64,000 bases of DNA from Blastocladiella emersonii ATCC 22665 (lineage: Eukaryota; Blastocladiomycota; Blastocladiomycetes; Blastocladiales; Blastocladiaceae), in assembly GCA_025594325.1 (NCBI GenBank), contig JANHCV010000001.1, forward strand, positions 4,526,001 through 4,590,000. The letters are read 5' to 3'. A program made the translations under genes and the position numbers. Positions 11,925 through 22,600 of this stretch are shown piece after piece. Every line of letters begins with the position of its first letter. Within the stretch, counting starts at the first letter, position 1. Below the pieces are notes generated by a model. The model was not told the DNA's origin, did no database searches, and worked only from the letters and a program-made list of their open reading frames with translations.

Positions 11925-12287
11925 CTTGGTCTGCGGATGGCGAGGGGACGCGCGCGTCGACGTCGCGTGTGAGCGTGTTGATCCCGCGGTGCCGGTCGAT
12001 GCATGGTGCGCACCTGGTTCGAGTTGGTTACGTGGTCAAGCTACGTTGCAGGGCTTCAGCCGGGCTATGAGATCGGCGGGCTGTGGGAGAGCGGGGGCGA
12101 AGGGCGAGGGGAGGGACGGGAGCGGACCGCGCTCGGGCCTCGGGGAGATTTTATCTCGCGCCGCGCCCGCGTGACTGATCTCTAGATAACGGGACCCACA
12201 CGCGATCTCTGACTGCGACGTCAAAGTCCTGCTCGCTCACTTCACCCACCGGCTGGCCCGCGTCTACGCGCTACTTGACTTTGTGCA
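11925..12287. other. Divergent intergenic region, ArgJ / Med19-like
   Basis: This 363-base interval lies between the start codons of two divergent genes and presumably holds both promoters. I see no convincing TATA box or repeat. An open stretch upstream of ArgJ encodes an Arg-rich peptide out of frame with it and is not called. Confidence 0.4.
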
Positions 12288-13369
12288 ATGGAATCAAATG
12301 AATCTATGAATGCCCTCGCGAACGCCTCCACGCCGTTGCGGCCAACTGCCACCGACGGAAACGCGGCGGAGTCGACGGCGATTGCGCCGCTTGGTAGCGT
12401 TTGCACCTGCTGTCGTTCTCTTTGGAGAGGAAGCTGACCGTAAGATGTGAACCATGAAGAGCGGTCCTGGTTCCACGGCAGCCGCGACATGCTGACCGAG
12501 TTCGGCCTCGGCCCCGTCTACGACGAGTTCTTCCGGCCTTACATGAAGCCGGCCGGGAGCTCTATCCACGTCGCACCGCCACAAATGGACACGTCGTGCG
12601 ACGGCCTGCTCGACTTCATGGAGAGTGCGTGTTACTCGCACTCAAATGTCGCGCGTGAGCCGGCGTCACTGACCTTGCGTTGCAGTCAAACCGGCTCGCG
12701 AGACTCTGACCAATGCGCAGGGCCTCATCCAGCTCATGATCCCCGACTTGAACCGTTCCACGCCAAAGGGGTACAACGTGACCGAGGAGTCGGAAACGAT
12801 GACGGCGTCGGCGCTGCCCGTAGACTCGGACCAGCCGAGCGGGAGCGTCGCGTCGGGCGCCACCATGAAGACAACCGTGCCCTCGGCCATGAGCCACCTC
12901 AATATTGCCAACCTGACGTACCGCGAGCTCGGCGCTATCCAGCCCATCTCGGCCGAGCGGTTCGAGCGCGCGTTCTCGAGTATTCGCCCCGGTCGGCTAT
13001 ACAACGTACGTTCGCTCGCTGTCTCGCACTGGCGGATTCGTGTACTGACGCACGTTCGCTTGAACGTCCGGATCCAGTTCAGCGAAAAGGACGAGCTCGC
13101 CGTCGGCTACAAGCCCGCGCCCGCACCACCAGTGGAGCCGGTTGACCACGACGCGCTCCCGCTCGACTTCCTCGACGTCGGAGTGCACGAACCCGACCCG
13201 TCCGAGCTCGACAGCGGCGCTGGTCTCAACTACGCGCGCAAGCGCAGCCCGGATGCGGTACGTCTGCGTCGCGATCGTTGCCCTCGGGCCATCTACTGAC
13301 CTACTCCTTCGCGACTAGGATGAGCCCACGAGCAACAAACGTTTCCGCGGACTCGGGAGCGGCTATTGA
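12288..13369 (+). CDS. Unknown protein, possibly Mediator subunit Med19-like
   Basis: Five exons (12288-12393, 12445-12624, 12686-13005, 13078-13257, 13319-13369) give 278 residues. Exon 1 starts MESNESMN and joins over a 51-nt intron ending in AAG, the weakest acceptor in the model. The 13006-13077 intron has a GTACGT donor but is 72 nt, a multiple of three, so a retained-intron form of 302 residues is also open. Visible features: MLTEFGLGPVYDEFFRPYMKP, then EIKPARETLTNAQGLIQLMI, a Ser/Thr-rich linker, IQPISAERFERAFSSIRPGR, and a C-terminus ending NKRFRGLGSGY. The order (short helix with Tyr, then a PDL motif, then an RPGRL-like motif) recalls the Med19/Rox3 Mediator head subunit, but sequence similarity is weak and I would not transfer the name without a profile search. 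Confidence 0.6.
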
Positions 13370-13628
13370 TGGAATACATGTCGTACTTCTTGCTCATCCC
13401 AATCGGCACGAGTGGATGCGAAAGCTGCGCGGACTGGACCACCGACGCCAGCTACCGTGCCCAGGGCAGGTCGGGCAGCTCATCACTTGCCCGCGAGCTG
13501 TTGCGTGCGAACACTCGTCCCACCCCGACTCTCACGGGCGTAAACATGATGGAGTAGAAAAACTTGTTCGAGACGTCTTATTTTGATGGAAAACAACAAC
13601 CACTGTGCACGCGCTCTTGCTGAGAAGC

Positions 13629-14387
13629 TTACAGGCCGAGGAGGGCGCCGAGACCGCCGAGCGCACCACCGGCACGCTTGGGCGCGGGCGCCGCGGCACC
13701 AGCAGCCGGAGCAGCACCGCCCGCACCAGCAACGGAGCCGCCCGACGCGAGCGCGGCCGCGGCCACCTGCGGCGACGCCTGCTCGACGGGGACACACCCG
13801 CCAAACGGCCCCGCCACGGCGTTGTTGCGGCACCGCACCATGCACATGTTGCCGCTGGCGCCGCCCGTACACTGCATGTTGGCCGGCATCATCACCACCA
13901 GGTCGTGCGGCGACTTGTTGCCGAGCGGGTTCGTGCCCAGCACGCCCGCCACGTTCTGCGCCACCTGCACCTGCTGGAAGTCGTTGCCCGTGCCGTCCAT
14001 GGAGATGTCGCACGCGAACGGGCCCGCGCCGTCGGCGTTCACCTGGTGCAGCGTCAGCTTGAGCGGCATGTTGGGCGCCACCTGCGGCAGACCGCCCATC
14101 TCCTGCGCGATCTTGGCCACGCCCGCCATGTCGTTGTTGCCGCCCGCGATCGTGCGCCCGCACGGACCCGACCGGCCCGACCGGATCTCGCCGTCGCGGA
14201 TGATGGACGTGTCCGTCTGGAACGGGTTGCGGCCCGTGCCCGTGCGCGGCACGCTCTCGAGCACGCCGAGCGCCTTGCCCTGCGGGCCCGCGATGCCCTG
14301 CGCGCCAACGATGGCGCCGTGCGCGTTGACCGAGGTGGCCGCAGTGGCGAGGAGCGCGAGGAGGACGGTGGTGGCGGTGAACTTCAT
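13629..14387 (-). CDS. Egh16-like (DUF3129) secreted protein, copy A
   Basis: A secreted fungal protein of the Egh16/MAS family, originally noted from infection-stage transcripts of plant-pathogenic fungi; the biochemical role is not established. Single exon, 252 residues. A signal peptide (MKFTATTVLLALLATAATS) ends at VNA, so the mature chain would begin HGAIV. Family marks: GTGRNPFQTDTSIIRDGE, CGRTIAGGNNDMAGVAK, LHQVNADGAGPFACD, MDGTGNDFQQVQVAQN, QCTGG, CMVRCRNNAVAGPFGGCVP. Six cysteines in the mature core suggest three disulfides. The C-terminal 50 residues are Ala/Gly/Pro-rich with a basic APKRAGG patch. The protein is identical to copy C (33897-34655) and close to copy B (29183-29950). 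A TATAAAT box lies about 125 bases upstream. Confidence 0.92.
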   Translation of the reverse strand: MKFTATTVLLALLATAATSVNAHGAIVGAQGIAGPQGKALGVLESVPRTGTGRNPFQTDTSIIRDGEIRSGRSGPCGRTIAGGNNDMAGVAKIAQEMGGLPQVAPNMPLKLTLHQVNADGAGPFACDISMDGTGNDFQQVQVAQNVAGVLGTNPLGNKSPHDLVVMMPANMQCTGGASGNMCMVRCRNNAVAGPFGGCVPVEQASPQVAAAALASGGSVAGAGGAAPAAGAAAPAPKRAGGALGGLGALLGL

Positions 14388-14511
14388 CTTGATGTGTAGG
14401 GTGATGTGGGGGAGGTAGCGACCAGCGCTCGTTCTTGGGATTGGGATTGGTTGGTGAGGAAAGACCTGCTTCTGTCGAACAAGTCGAGAGGATGGCGGGG
14501 GCAGCCGAGGG

Positions 14512-14518
14512 ATTTATA
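14512..14518 (-). promoter_or_regulatory. TATA box of Egh16 copy A
   Basis: The minus strand reads TATAAAT about 125 bases before the copy A start codon. It lies in a stretch conserved with the copy C promoter, and a similarly placed TATAAAG precedes copy B, so all three paralogues share a TATA-type core promoter. Confidence 0.65.
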
Positions 14519-14914
14519 CCGGGGCACGTCGCAACCGCGGGGCCCAGGCCGCGCTGGGCCCGGCCAAGCGAAGGAACTGCGTGATGCATGCTTGCACGCG
14601 GAGACAATCAAGCTGCGCGCCGCAGCGTTGTACCAAGCCGCGCCGTTCACTTCCAGCCTCGCCGTTGCTCGATGGTGGCGCAGCAGGGCCATCGGCGGAC
14701 GCGGACGCGTGGCTGACGCGTTCGCGCGGTTGCATCACAGTCACGCGAGCAACGCGTGCGCTGCAGATCCGTGGCGCAAGCTTTTGGCTTGCCCTTCGCG
14801 TCCGCGCCGTCGCCGCTCCCTCACCGAATGGATCTGGATGTAACCTGGCTCCACACTTGATGCATCTTCGTTGACGGGCCGCCACACTGCTCTCCATCTC
14901 GGCCGATTTGCACT
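14519..14914. other. Divergent intergenic region, Egh16 copy A / MetAP
   Basis: This region lies between divergent genes. Up to about 14560 it is part of the inverted duplication; the rest is unique. I see no further repeat or RNA gene. Confidence 0.4.
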
Positions 14915-16299
14915 ATGCTCCGCTCTCAACGCCCGCTGCTCCGTGGATCTGCCCGGCTGGCGCAACGCCTCGCAGTACCGGCTGCCGCACGGTTAGAGTC
15001 TCGCCGGTCAAACTCGTCGCAGGTCTCCCGCGTCGGCCCGCTCGGCTCGACGCTGACGGGCGGCCGGAAATCGCGGGGCACCCGCGATGATGCGCCCGCC
15101 ACCGCCTCGTCGCCAGGACTTGCGGCGGCTGCATCAGCGAGCTCGTTTGGCAAGTACGACCTGATCACCCCGCGCTTCCTCCGGCGAACCATGATCGAGG
15201 GCAAGGAGAACCGCACCACGACGATCCGCATGCCGCCAAAGGAGCTGTGTCCGCCATGGGCATTTGACCCGGACTGGAAGGGCAACCTGTCGTTTGGCCG
15301 CGACGCACCGGATATCCTGTCGAATCCCGACGACCGGGACCTGCTGCGTGCATCGGGCCGTCTCGCCAAGGCGATCTTGAACTATGCCGGCACGCTTGTG
15401 CGGGTACGGCCTCACTCGGCACCATGACTCCATTCGCCGCCCATCTCACTTATCGCCGTCCACTACGTAGGAGGGCGTCACGACGCTCGAGATCAACGAC
15501 AAGGTCCACTCGGAGATCGTCCGCCGCGGCGCCTACCCTTCGCCGCTCAACTACCAGGGCTTCCCCAAGTCGATTTGCACCAGCATCAACAACGTCATGG
15601 CCCACGGTATCCCCGACTCGTGCGTTTCTCATGTTCTGGCTCACCACCGCGGCATCCTCCCGCTCACACACACCGTCGTATAGCCGACCGCTCAAATCCG
15701 GCGACATCACCAACATCGACATAACCGTCTTCCGCTCCGGCTTCCACGGCGACTGCTCCGCGACCTTTGCCGTCGGCGACGTCGACGAGCTCGGCCGTAC
15801 GCTCATGGCCTCGACCCGCGAGGCGCTCGACGCCGCCATCGCCGCGTGCTACCCGGGCGCTCCGCTGGGTGTCATCGCCGACGCCGTGGGCCTAGTCGCC
15901 GCTCGCGCCGGACTCCAGGTGTCGCCCGACATGTGCGGCCACGGCATCGGGCGGTCGTTCCACTCGGCGCCCATCATCCACCACGTGCGGCCTCCGCCGC
16001 GCCCGTTCAACTCGCGGCGCGCAAAGTCGGGCAGCCGCGGGGCGCCCGCGACGCACATGCTGCCCGGCATGGCGTTCACCATCGAGCCGATCCTGTGCCA
16101 CGGGTCGCCCGACTTCATCTTGTGGCCGTCCGACAACTGGACCGCGGTGACGCGCGACGGCAGCCGGTCGGCGCAATACGAGGAGACGTTGCTGGTCACT
16201 GAGGACGGCGTCGAGATCGTCACGGTCGACGAGTCGGGCGTCGACCCGCGCTCGACTGCGTCGGTGCCCTCCGCGCCAACGGCGGTCGGGCGCCGGTAG
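14915..16299 (+). CDS. MAP1D: Methionine aminopeptidase type I, mitochondrial-like
   Basis: Removes initiator methionine; this form resembles MetAP1D, which acts in mitochondria. Exons 14915-15403, 15471-15619 and 15684-16299 give 417 residues; introns are 67 and 64 nt. The N-terminus ([20 protein letters not shown]) is Arg/Ala/Leu-rich without acids, a good mitochondrial presequence. The five metal ligands are visible: Asp in NIDITVF, Asp in HGDCSATF, His in GHGIGRSFH, Glu in TIEPI and Glu in QYEETLL. The substrate-gating His is in MAHGIPDS. The usual short loop after the GHGIG segment is lengthened here by a basic stretch ([17 protein letters not shown]). The zinc-finger N-domain of cytosolic type-1 enzymes is absent, supporting the organellar assignment. 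Confidence 0.93.
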
Positions 16300-16384
16300 T
16301 CGCGGGTGAGTATCAGTTTTGTGTGCACGACTATATATATCCCAGAATCATCGGTTTGTACAGTTCCCACTCGCCGCATCCGCT

Positions 16385-17607
16385 TCACATCTTGCTGGGC
16401 CGCTTGTTCGACGCGCCCGCGCCCACCCCCGCACCGCCCGCACCCGTCATGGGGATCATGGCCGCCGTCGACTCGCTGGCGACGCGCGCCGACGTGCCCG
16501 GCCGCGACGCGGTCCCGCCCTTGTCGCTGCTGGCGAGCGTCCCGAACCACCGGCCGATGGTGCGGTTGAAGGTGCCCATGACCGAGCTCGGCTGCGTCGC
16601 CTCGCCGCCGTCGGGCCCGAGGGACACGCGCGAGAGCGTGAGCGAGTTGCGGCTTTGGCTCGCGCTGTTCCCGCCGCCGCCCGTGCTGTTCGCGGGCCCG
16701 CTGCCCGTCGACCGACCCGTCGGTGCGCGGGCACGAAGGATGACGCGGGTCTGTGGGACTGTGAACTGGAAGAAGACGAACAGCTCGACGGCGGGCGCGA
16801 AGCGACAAAGCGTGATGGTCAAGAACATGGCCACGCTCCACGCGTCGCGGTCGTCGACGAGTTTCTGCGACGCGATCATGGCCGCCATGTACGCGAGGTC
16901 GACGATGAAGCTCGGCAGGTACGGGAGGCCGATCTCGCGCCTACGGAGCGGGGTTCGTCAGCGCATGAGCATGAGGATCACGACAGCGAAACGTGCGCTG
17001 AGAGCCGCGTCGACTCGCCGTTACTCGACTCGGCGCTCTTGACGAGGACCAGGTAGAAGCAGTAGTCGGCGCCGAGGTTGATGAGCTGCACGACCATGAA
17101 GATGGCGAACGTCGTAATGCTTTCGGTCTTGCGGGACGCCGTCGTCGCCGCCGTTGTTGGTGTGCCGTAGTTGTCGAGCTCCATGGTGCGTGTCATGACA
17201 GTCACCGCGAGCGACGCAATGAGCATAATGACCGTGCCAAAGATCACGCTGACAATCGGCTTCTTGAACTTGCCCGGCGCGATGAGCCGGAGCCGGTACA
17301 GCCGCAGCGCCGTCATGCCCGCGATCCCGCACCGCACGGTGATGTCGCCGATCATGGTCTGCAGCGGCGTCCACTTGATGTTTCGCTGGTCGTCGAGGAA
17401 GGTCGAGACGTAGGTGATCTCGAGGAGGCACGTCACGATAAGCAGGGCGTTGGTGAGGCCCGACGCGGCCCAGAAGACGACGCTTTTGCTCGACCGCGCA
17501 TTGCGCAGCGACGTGACGAGCGAGTAGCCGAGCAGACACACGGCTATCGGGTGCAGGACGAGCCCGACTATCTTAGAGTTGCGTAGCACCGCGCTTGTTG
17601 ATGACAT
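16385..17607 (-). CDS. Membrane protein with seven hydrophobic segments
   Basis: I do not recognise the family. The upstream exon begins MSSTSAVLRNSKIVGL and carries five hydrophobic segments, including LHPIAVCLLGYSLVTSL, ASGLTNALLIVTCLLEITYV, VSVIFGTVIMLIASLAVTV and FAIFMVVQLINLGADYCFYL. The downstream exon (16385-16940) carries two more, around VDLAYMAAMIASQ and WSVAMFLTITLCRFAPAVEL, then a roughly 110-residue Ser/Gly/Thr-rich tail. The acceptor is CCGTAG (16941-16943) with a GCTGAC branch-like site upstream. The donor is uncertain. GTAACG at 17024 looks best but is out of phase. GTCGAG at 17029 keeps frame (exon 17030-17607, 377 residues), as does GTGATC nearer the acceptor. Short N-terminus, seven spans and long Ser-rich tail resemble a receptor layout, but no receptor motif is evident. 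Confidence 0.65.
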
Positions 17608-17825
17608 GGCGGGTGGTGGTGGTCTTTCGATTTCAAGGTTGCATGGACTCCGATTCAACGAGAGGGGAGAGAGATCCGAGGGCAGGGGCGGCGGCACCTC
17701 GAATCGATCATACGGGGAAAGTGCGCTATGATTACTCGGGACATGGGCGGGCAGGTGGGCGAGAGTGTCTCCCGCGCGTGAGAGGGACGCGTCGCGTTTC
17801 ACGTCGCGCCGGCGGGCTGCGCCAC

Positions 17826-19385
17826 TCAGTTCACCTTGACGCGGAGCGACTGATCACGAGAAAGATGCTCCGGGTCAGCTATCGAGTTGGACTAGCGGGT
17901 TGTGAGGGAAGCGTACCGTAGAGCAGACCGGGCAGGTGCCGTGAACGTGGTTGAAGACGGTCGTGCTGCCGGCACGGCGAAGCGTCTACACGCGGACGTG
18001 AGGTGTTAGTACCGTGGTCGTGAACGCTCCGCAAGACCTATTCCATACGCTAAGAAGACAATCCGTGTGGAACTGCTCGCCGCACGTGCACTGGACGCCG
18101 AGCGGCTCCTCCTCCTCGCCCTCGAAGCAGATAGCGCACGCGACCTCGGCCGCCGCGACGCCGTGCTCGGCGGGACTGGGAAGCGCGATGTCGAGGACGC
18201 GCGCGACATTCTCGGAAATCGGCTGAGCCACGTCCCACCCGGTCTGCGACGTGGTCCGCCAGACCTCCATGTACTTGGCGACGAGCGCCTGCGTCCCCGT
18301 GAAGCGGGCGTGGCGGGGCCGCGCGCGCGGGGAGGCCGGGTCGACGGCGAGCTCGAGGTACGTGTAGCTGCCGAGGTCCAGCGTGCGCCACGGGTGCGCG
18401 AGCGGGGCTGCTGCGGCGGCGGCGTCGAGGGCGCGCAGCCGCGCGGACTTGGCGAGCGTCTCGAGCTCGGACCAGTACTCGAGGTAGTCGCACAGGAGCT
18501 ACACGTACGCAATGCTCGTCAGCCTCGGCCGCAACATCCAACCCGCCTCGATACGAACCGTGCTGAGCTGCGGGACCACTCCCGCAAACCGCTCGGCTCG
18601 GTTCCACCGGACCTGGAGCAGCGTCGGCTCAGGCGCCGGCTTCGCGGCGTCCATGCCGTCCTGCCCCGTCAGCGCGGCGAGCGCGGCCTTGGACGAGACC
18701 TCGTGCGAGATGAACTCGGGCGCGACGGCGGGGTACTGCGGCGATACCCGGACATGTACGACGGCGACGCGAGAGTGCGACTCTTTTGACACGGTGATGC
18801 GAAGCGTGAACCGCGTCAGCGAGCTGTCAACCGTCCCGAGCAGGTCGGCGACGCTGTCGAGGTCCTCGGCGAGCTCTGCGAGTGCGGCCGAATGTTGGCC
18901 TTGCACTGCCGTCTCGGGCGCTCGCGAAACGTGTTCAGTCTACCCGAGAGCGCTCAGTTAGGATGATGAGCGGCGACTGCACACAGCAAGACGTACGAGA
19001 GCGTGGTGCAGCTCGAGAAAGAAGTCGTTCAAATGGCACAGGACCGGCAACCTCTACGCGGTCCGAGCAACGACGATGAGCTCGCGCGGGCGCAACCGTC
19101 GCATCGCAACGTACGCTGCTCAAGATGGCGAGCGCCGGCGCGACGAGCTTCTCGCCGTCAGCCCCGGCCTCCGTGTAGATCTCGGTTGCCGTGAGCGGGG
19201 CGCCAGCGCGCCATCCTGTCGGCAGCCGGATGACGAGCGGGATGTCGTGTCCCTGCGACCAGACCGATCAGCGTCGCGTCCTCTCTCACTCCATCGTGTC
19301 CCTCAACTTCGCGGCCTACCTGAGTTAGGACGAGGCCCGCGAACGTGGTTTCATTGGTTTGCGTCAAGTGCGGAAAGTGTTCCAT
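17826..19385 (-). CDS. FANCL: Fanconi anaemia E3 ubiquitin ligase FANCL
   Basis: FANCL is the RING-type E3 of the Fanconi anaemia core complex; it mono-ubiquitinates FANCD2 and FANCI in interstrand crosslink repair. Seven exons (19320-19385, 19115-19252, 18997-19053, 18559-18939, 18049-18498, 17917-17985, 17826-17849) give 394 residues, close to the 375 of the human protein. Introns are 57-67 nt. The N-terminus (MEHFPHLTQTNETTFAGLV, then HDIPLVIRLPTGW) fits the ELF domain. The centre (VAVVHVRVSPQYPAVAPEF, LLCDYLEYWSELETL, YTYLELAVDP) fits the double-RWD/URD. The C-terminus is the RING: CAICFEG, CTCGEQFHTDCLL, a helix with TTVFNHVHGTCPVC, then LRVKVN. The 18559 donor is a non-standard GTTCGT. 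The last exon is only 24 bases, so automated annotation could miss it. Confidence 0.9.
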
Positions 19386-19642
19386 GAGCTGCGTTGCGAT
19401 GGTCGGAGAGAGCGGGCGTCGCAGTGCGATGATCGTCGTGATGGCCACCGAGACAGCGCGGCGAGGGTCGAGACAAGCGAGTGGTATATCGGCACATATA
19501 TTACAATTGTTGCGTGGCCCGCGCGCTGGTGATGGAGAAGGAGGTTGCCGCGTCGGCGGGCCAGCGTGCAGTACATCAAAGAGGGGGTAAGGTAAGATCA
19601 GGACACAAGAGTAGGAGAGCGTAGCGAGCGAGCGACCCGCGC

Positions 19643-22600
19643 TCAGTACGCGAGGTTGAGCTTGCTCATGATGCGCTTCCCGTACGGAGTGTTTCTGATG
19701 AGCGGGATGAGCGGGGCGAGGTGCTCCATGAGCAGCGCGCGCTGGTCGCCCGACGTGTAGTCGATGGACGTCTGGACGACAAAGTTGCCGAACGCGTCGC
19801 GCAGCAGCTTGGCGAGCACGTCCTGGTGGTAGATCTCCGAGATGAGCGCCTGGCGGAGGTCGGGCGACGCGACGCGGATGCACTTCTCCATGACGTTGCT
19901 GGCAAACTTCTGCATGGACAGCAGCGCGACGTGGCCGCGCATGCGCGCCGCGATCCCGTCGACGAAGGTGGTCTCGCCCATGTCGAGCACGTACTGCACC
20001 ACGTAGTTGCCGAACGGGTCCTTGACGAGCAGCAGCGAGTGGCCCGTGATCTCGGCCGCGAGCCGCCGCCGCTGGTCGTTGGACGCGTAGTCGAGGCACC
20101 GCTGGATCACGCAGCACCCGTGCCGGTGCGTCGACACCTCAACGCACTGGTGCGTGACCGCGTCGTAGATGAACTGCGCGTCGGGCGGCGCGAGCCGCAC
20201 CAGGCACTTCTGGATGACGTGGTTGCCGTTGAGGTCCTTGATGAGCGTCACCGTGTGCCGCGTGAGCGCGCGCACGAGCAGCGCCGCCTGGTCGGCGGTC
20301 CCAATGTGCTCGACGAGCTTCTGCACCGCGCGCGTGCCGTGCATGTTGAGCGAGACCGAGGGGAGGTGCGGGCCGACGTGCTCGAGGATCGCCACCTTCT
20401 GGTCGTCGTTGACGTGGTCGAGCAGCTTCTGGCAGAGGTAGTTGCCGAACGGGTCCGTCATGAGGTCCGCGAACCGCTCGAGGATCTCGTCGAGGATCGC
20501 CGTCGCTGCCGATGGGCCGCCCTCCTCGAGCTTGCGCTGCAGGAACCGGCACCCGTGCTGGTCCTTGGCGAGCACCGGGAACTGGCCGCGTACCGCGTCG
20601 AGGTCGAGCCCGGCAAACCGCGCCTCCATGTCGGCCTTGGCCGTCGGCACGATCCCGCCGCTGCTGCCGCCACCACTACCGCCGTGCCGGCCGTGCTTGA
20701 GCCCGGGCACGGTGCCGCCCATGGCGCCCGAGTAGTCGGGGAACCCGGAGTTTACCGCCGCCGCGGCAGCCGCAGCCGCCGACTGCAGGCCAGCGGCGAG
20801 ACCGCCGTAGCCGTCGCTCGGTGGACCCGCGAGCCCGAGCCCGTGGCCGGCCATGCCGCCGTACGCCGGCGGCTGCTGCTGACGCATGGCGACGCCCTGC
20901 GCGGCGTAGTGCTGCTGCTGGACGTGGGCGTGCGGGCGCGGAAGCTGCTGCGACTGCTGCTGCTGGTACTGCGCGCGCGACGACTGCGGGGACGTGCGGA
21001 GCCCATGGCCGTGGCCGTGGCCGAGGTACCCGCCGCTGCCGCCCATGGCGAGCATGCCCGGGTCGCCCGGCGGGAGGCCGCGTGCCGAGACGTGCATCGA
21101 CGCCTGCTGGTACTGCGGCGACCACGAGGGTCCCGACGGGTGCGACTCGGGCGAGAACTGCTGCTGCTGCTGCTGCGAGTACGAGTGCTCGAGCGGGCCG
21201 AACCGGCCCGGCTGCACATGCGCGGGCCCGTTGGGCGGGGTCGCCGCGACGCGCTGCTGCTGCTGTGAGTAGCGGACCCCGAACGAGGGCCCCATCGCGT
21301 TGGACGGCGACGGCGGCGAGAGGTGCGCGTACGGGTGGTGCGGCGAGGTGCTGCTCGAGACCATGGTGGCGGCGTGTGGGCTCAGCGGGTGCCGCGACGA
21401 GCCGCCGCTGCTGCTGCTCTGCGACCCGCGGCGGTGCGCGAGCGAAGCGTAGTGGGCCTTGGGCGACGGGTCCGCCGCGTATGCGACCGCGCTAGCGCCC
21501 GCGCCGGCGCGCAAGTTCGGGTCCGAGTGCGCAAACATGCACGAGTCGCCGCGCGCGCAGTAGCCCTCGAGGATGTAGCGGCACACGCGGTCCGACTTAG
21601 CGGCGGCGACGGGCGCGCCCTGGTACGCGGTAGCCGCGTCGCCGTAGCCACCGCCGCCCGTGGTGTAGTACATGGACGGGTCCTGGCCGTAGTCGGCGCC
21701 GGGGTACTGCGGGTGGTACGCGTCGGGCGAGCCGAGGTTCGACTGCACGCGCTGCTGGTACTCGTCGGGGTGGCCGTAGCCCTGCACGCCCGGCGCGTAG
21801 TAGTCGCGCTGTTGAGGCGGGATCTGGGCCTGCGTCTGCTGCATCGTGTCCATGCGCGTCGAGGTCGGTGACCACGGGTTGATGCTGCCGTTGACCTGGG
21901 CCTGAGCGAGCGAAAAAAACAGTGAGTCGAGCTGCTGGGCGGGGGAGGCAGCGCGTCGCGGAGACGTACCAGCGAGGGCAGACTCGACTGCCGCTGCAGC
22001 GACAGCGGGCGGTCCTGCGGCAGGCCGAGAGTCAGACGCTCCTCGAAGGCGGCCTGGAGCTCAGCTACACCAGCGTTGGGCGCGTGAGCATGATCGCGGG
22101 AGCCGGTGAGCACAGTAACGCGTACCATCCAAGTTGCGCGTCTCGATGTGCAGCGGCTGCGGCGGCGCATGGTGATGGCCGGCGTGCGACACGACGGGCT
22201 GCGAGTTGGCGCGCGACAGGGACGGCGCTAGTGCCGACGAGGTGGGCGCCGAGTCGCCGGCGGCCGCGGTCGGGCTCGAGTCGCGACGCAGTTCGGTGCC
22301 GGCGCTGAAGCGCGAGAAGTCGGGGGAGGTGGGACCAAAGCTAAGCTGCTGCTGTTGCTGAGGAAGAGGTGCAGACGACTCGGAGCGCAGCGAGCGGCGG
22401 TCGGCGTCACTCTCCGTGCGCGAGTTGGCGGACTCGGCCGAGGTCGCCGCCGAGTCGGATTCGGCGGCCTGCTTCGCGTCGTCGGCGACTGCAGGCGAGG
22501 CGCGGCGAGCTAGTGAGCTCGAGTCGCTCTCCTCACTCGCGGTTACCGCTGCTGCCGAGCCGGTCTGAGACTGCGACGACGACGGCTGCTGGTGCTGCTG

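Larger units (their letters stand above)
13551..14560 (-). repeat. Inverted duplication arm 1 (contains Egh16 copy A)
   Basis: This roughly 1-kb block matches 33720-34732 in reverse orientation. The coding part is identical in all reading frames. The 5' leader and TATA region differ by only a few bases (for example GGTATAAATCC here against GCTATAAATCT), and the 3' flank carries three visible substitutions before similarity fades just after GTTTTTCT. Boundaries are by eye and accurate to a few tens of bases. No direct target-site repeats or transposase are visible at the ends. Confidence 0.9.

Noticed and set aside
12994..13080. Reading 13006-13077 as coding instead of intron
   Set aside because: The stretch is in frame and open, but begins with GTACGT and contains TACTGAC. 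Intron preferred; the alternative is noted in the entry.
14581..14900. Open frames between Egh16 copy A and the aminopeptidase
   Set aside because: Cys/Arg/Ala-rich peptides with no domain in a divergent promoter region; not supported as genes.
17019..17024. GTAACG as splice donor in the seven-span membrane protein
   Set aside because: Best match to a donor by sequence, but its phase does not fit the downstream exon, which is fixed by the membrane spans.
19721..21268. 515-codon open frame on the plus strand opposite the PUF gene
   Set aside because: It is antisense to a PUF domain of high confidence, is Arg/Val/Leu/Gly-biased and has no domain. Long antisense frames are common in GC-rich coding DNA.
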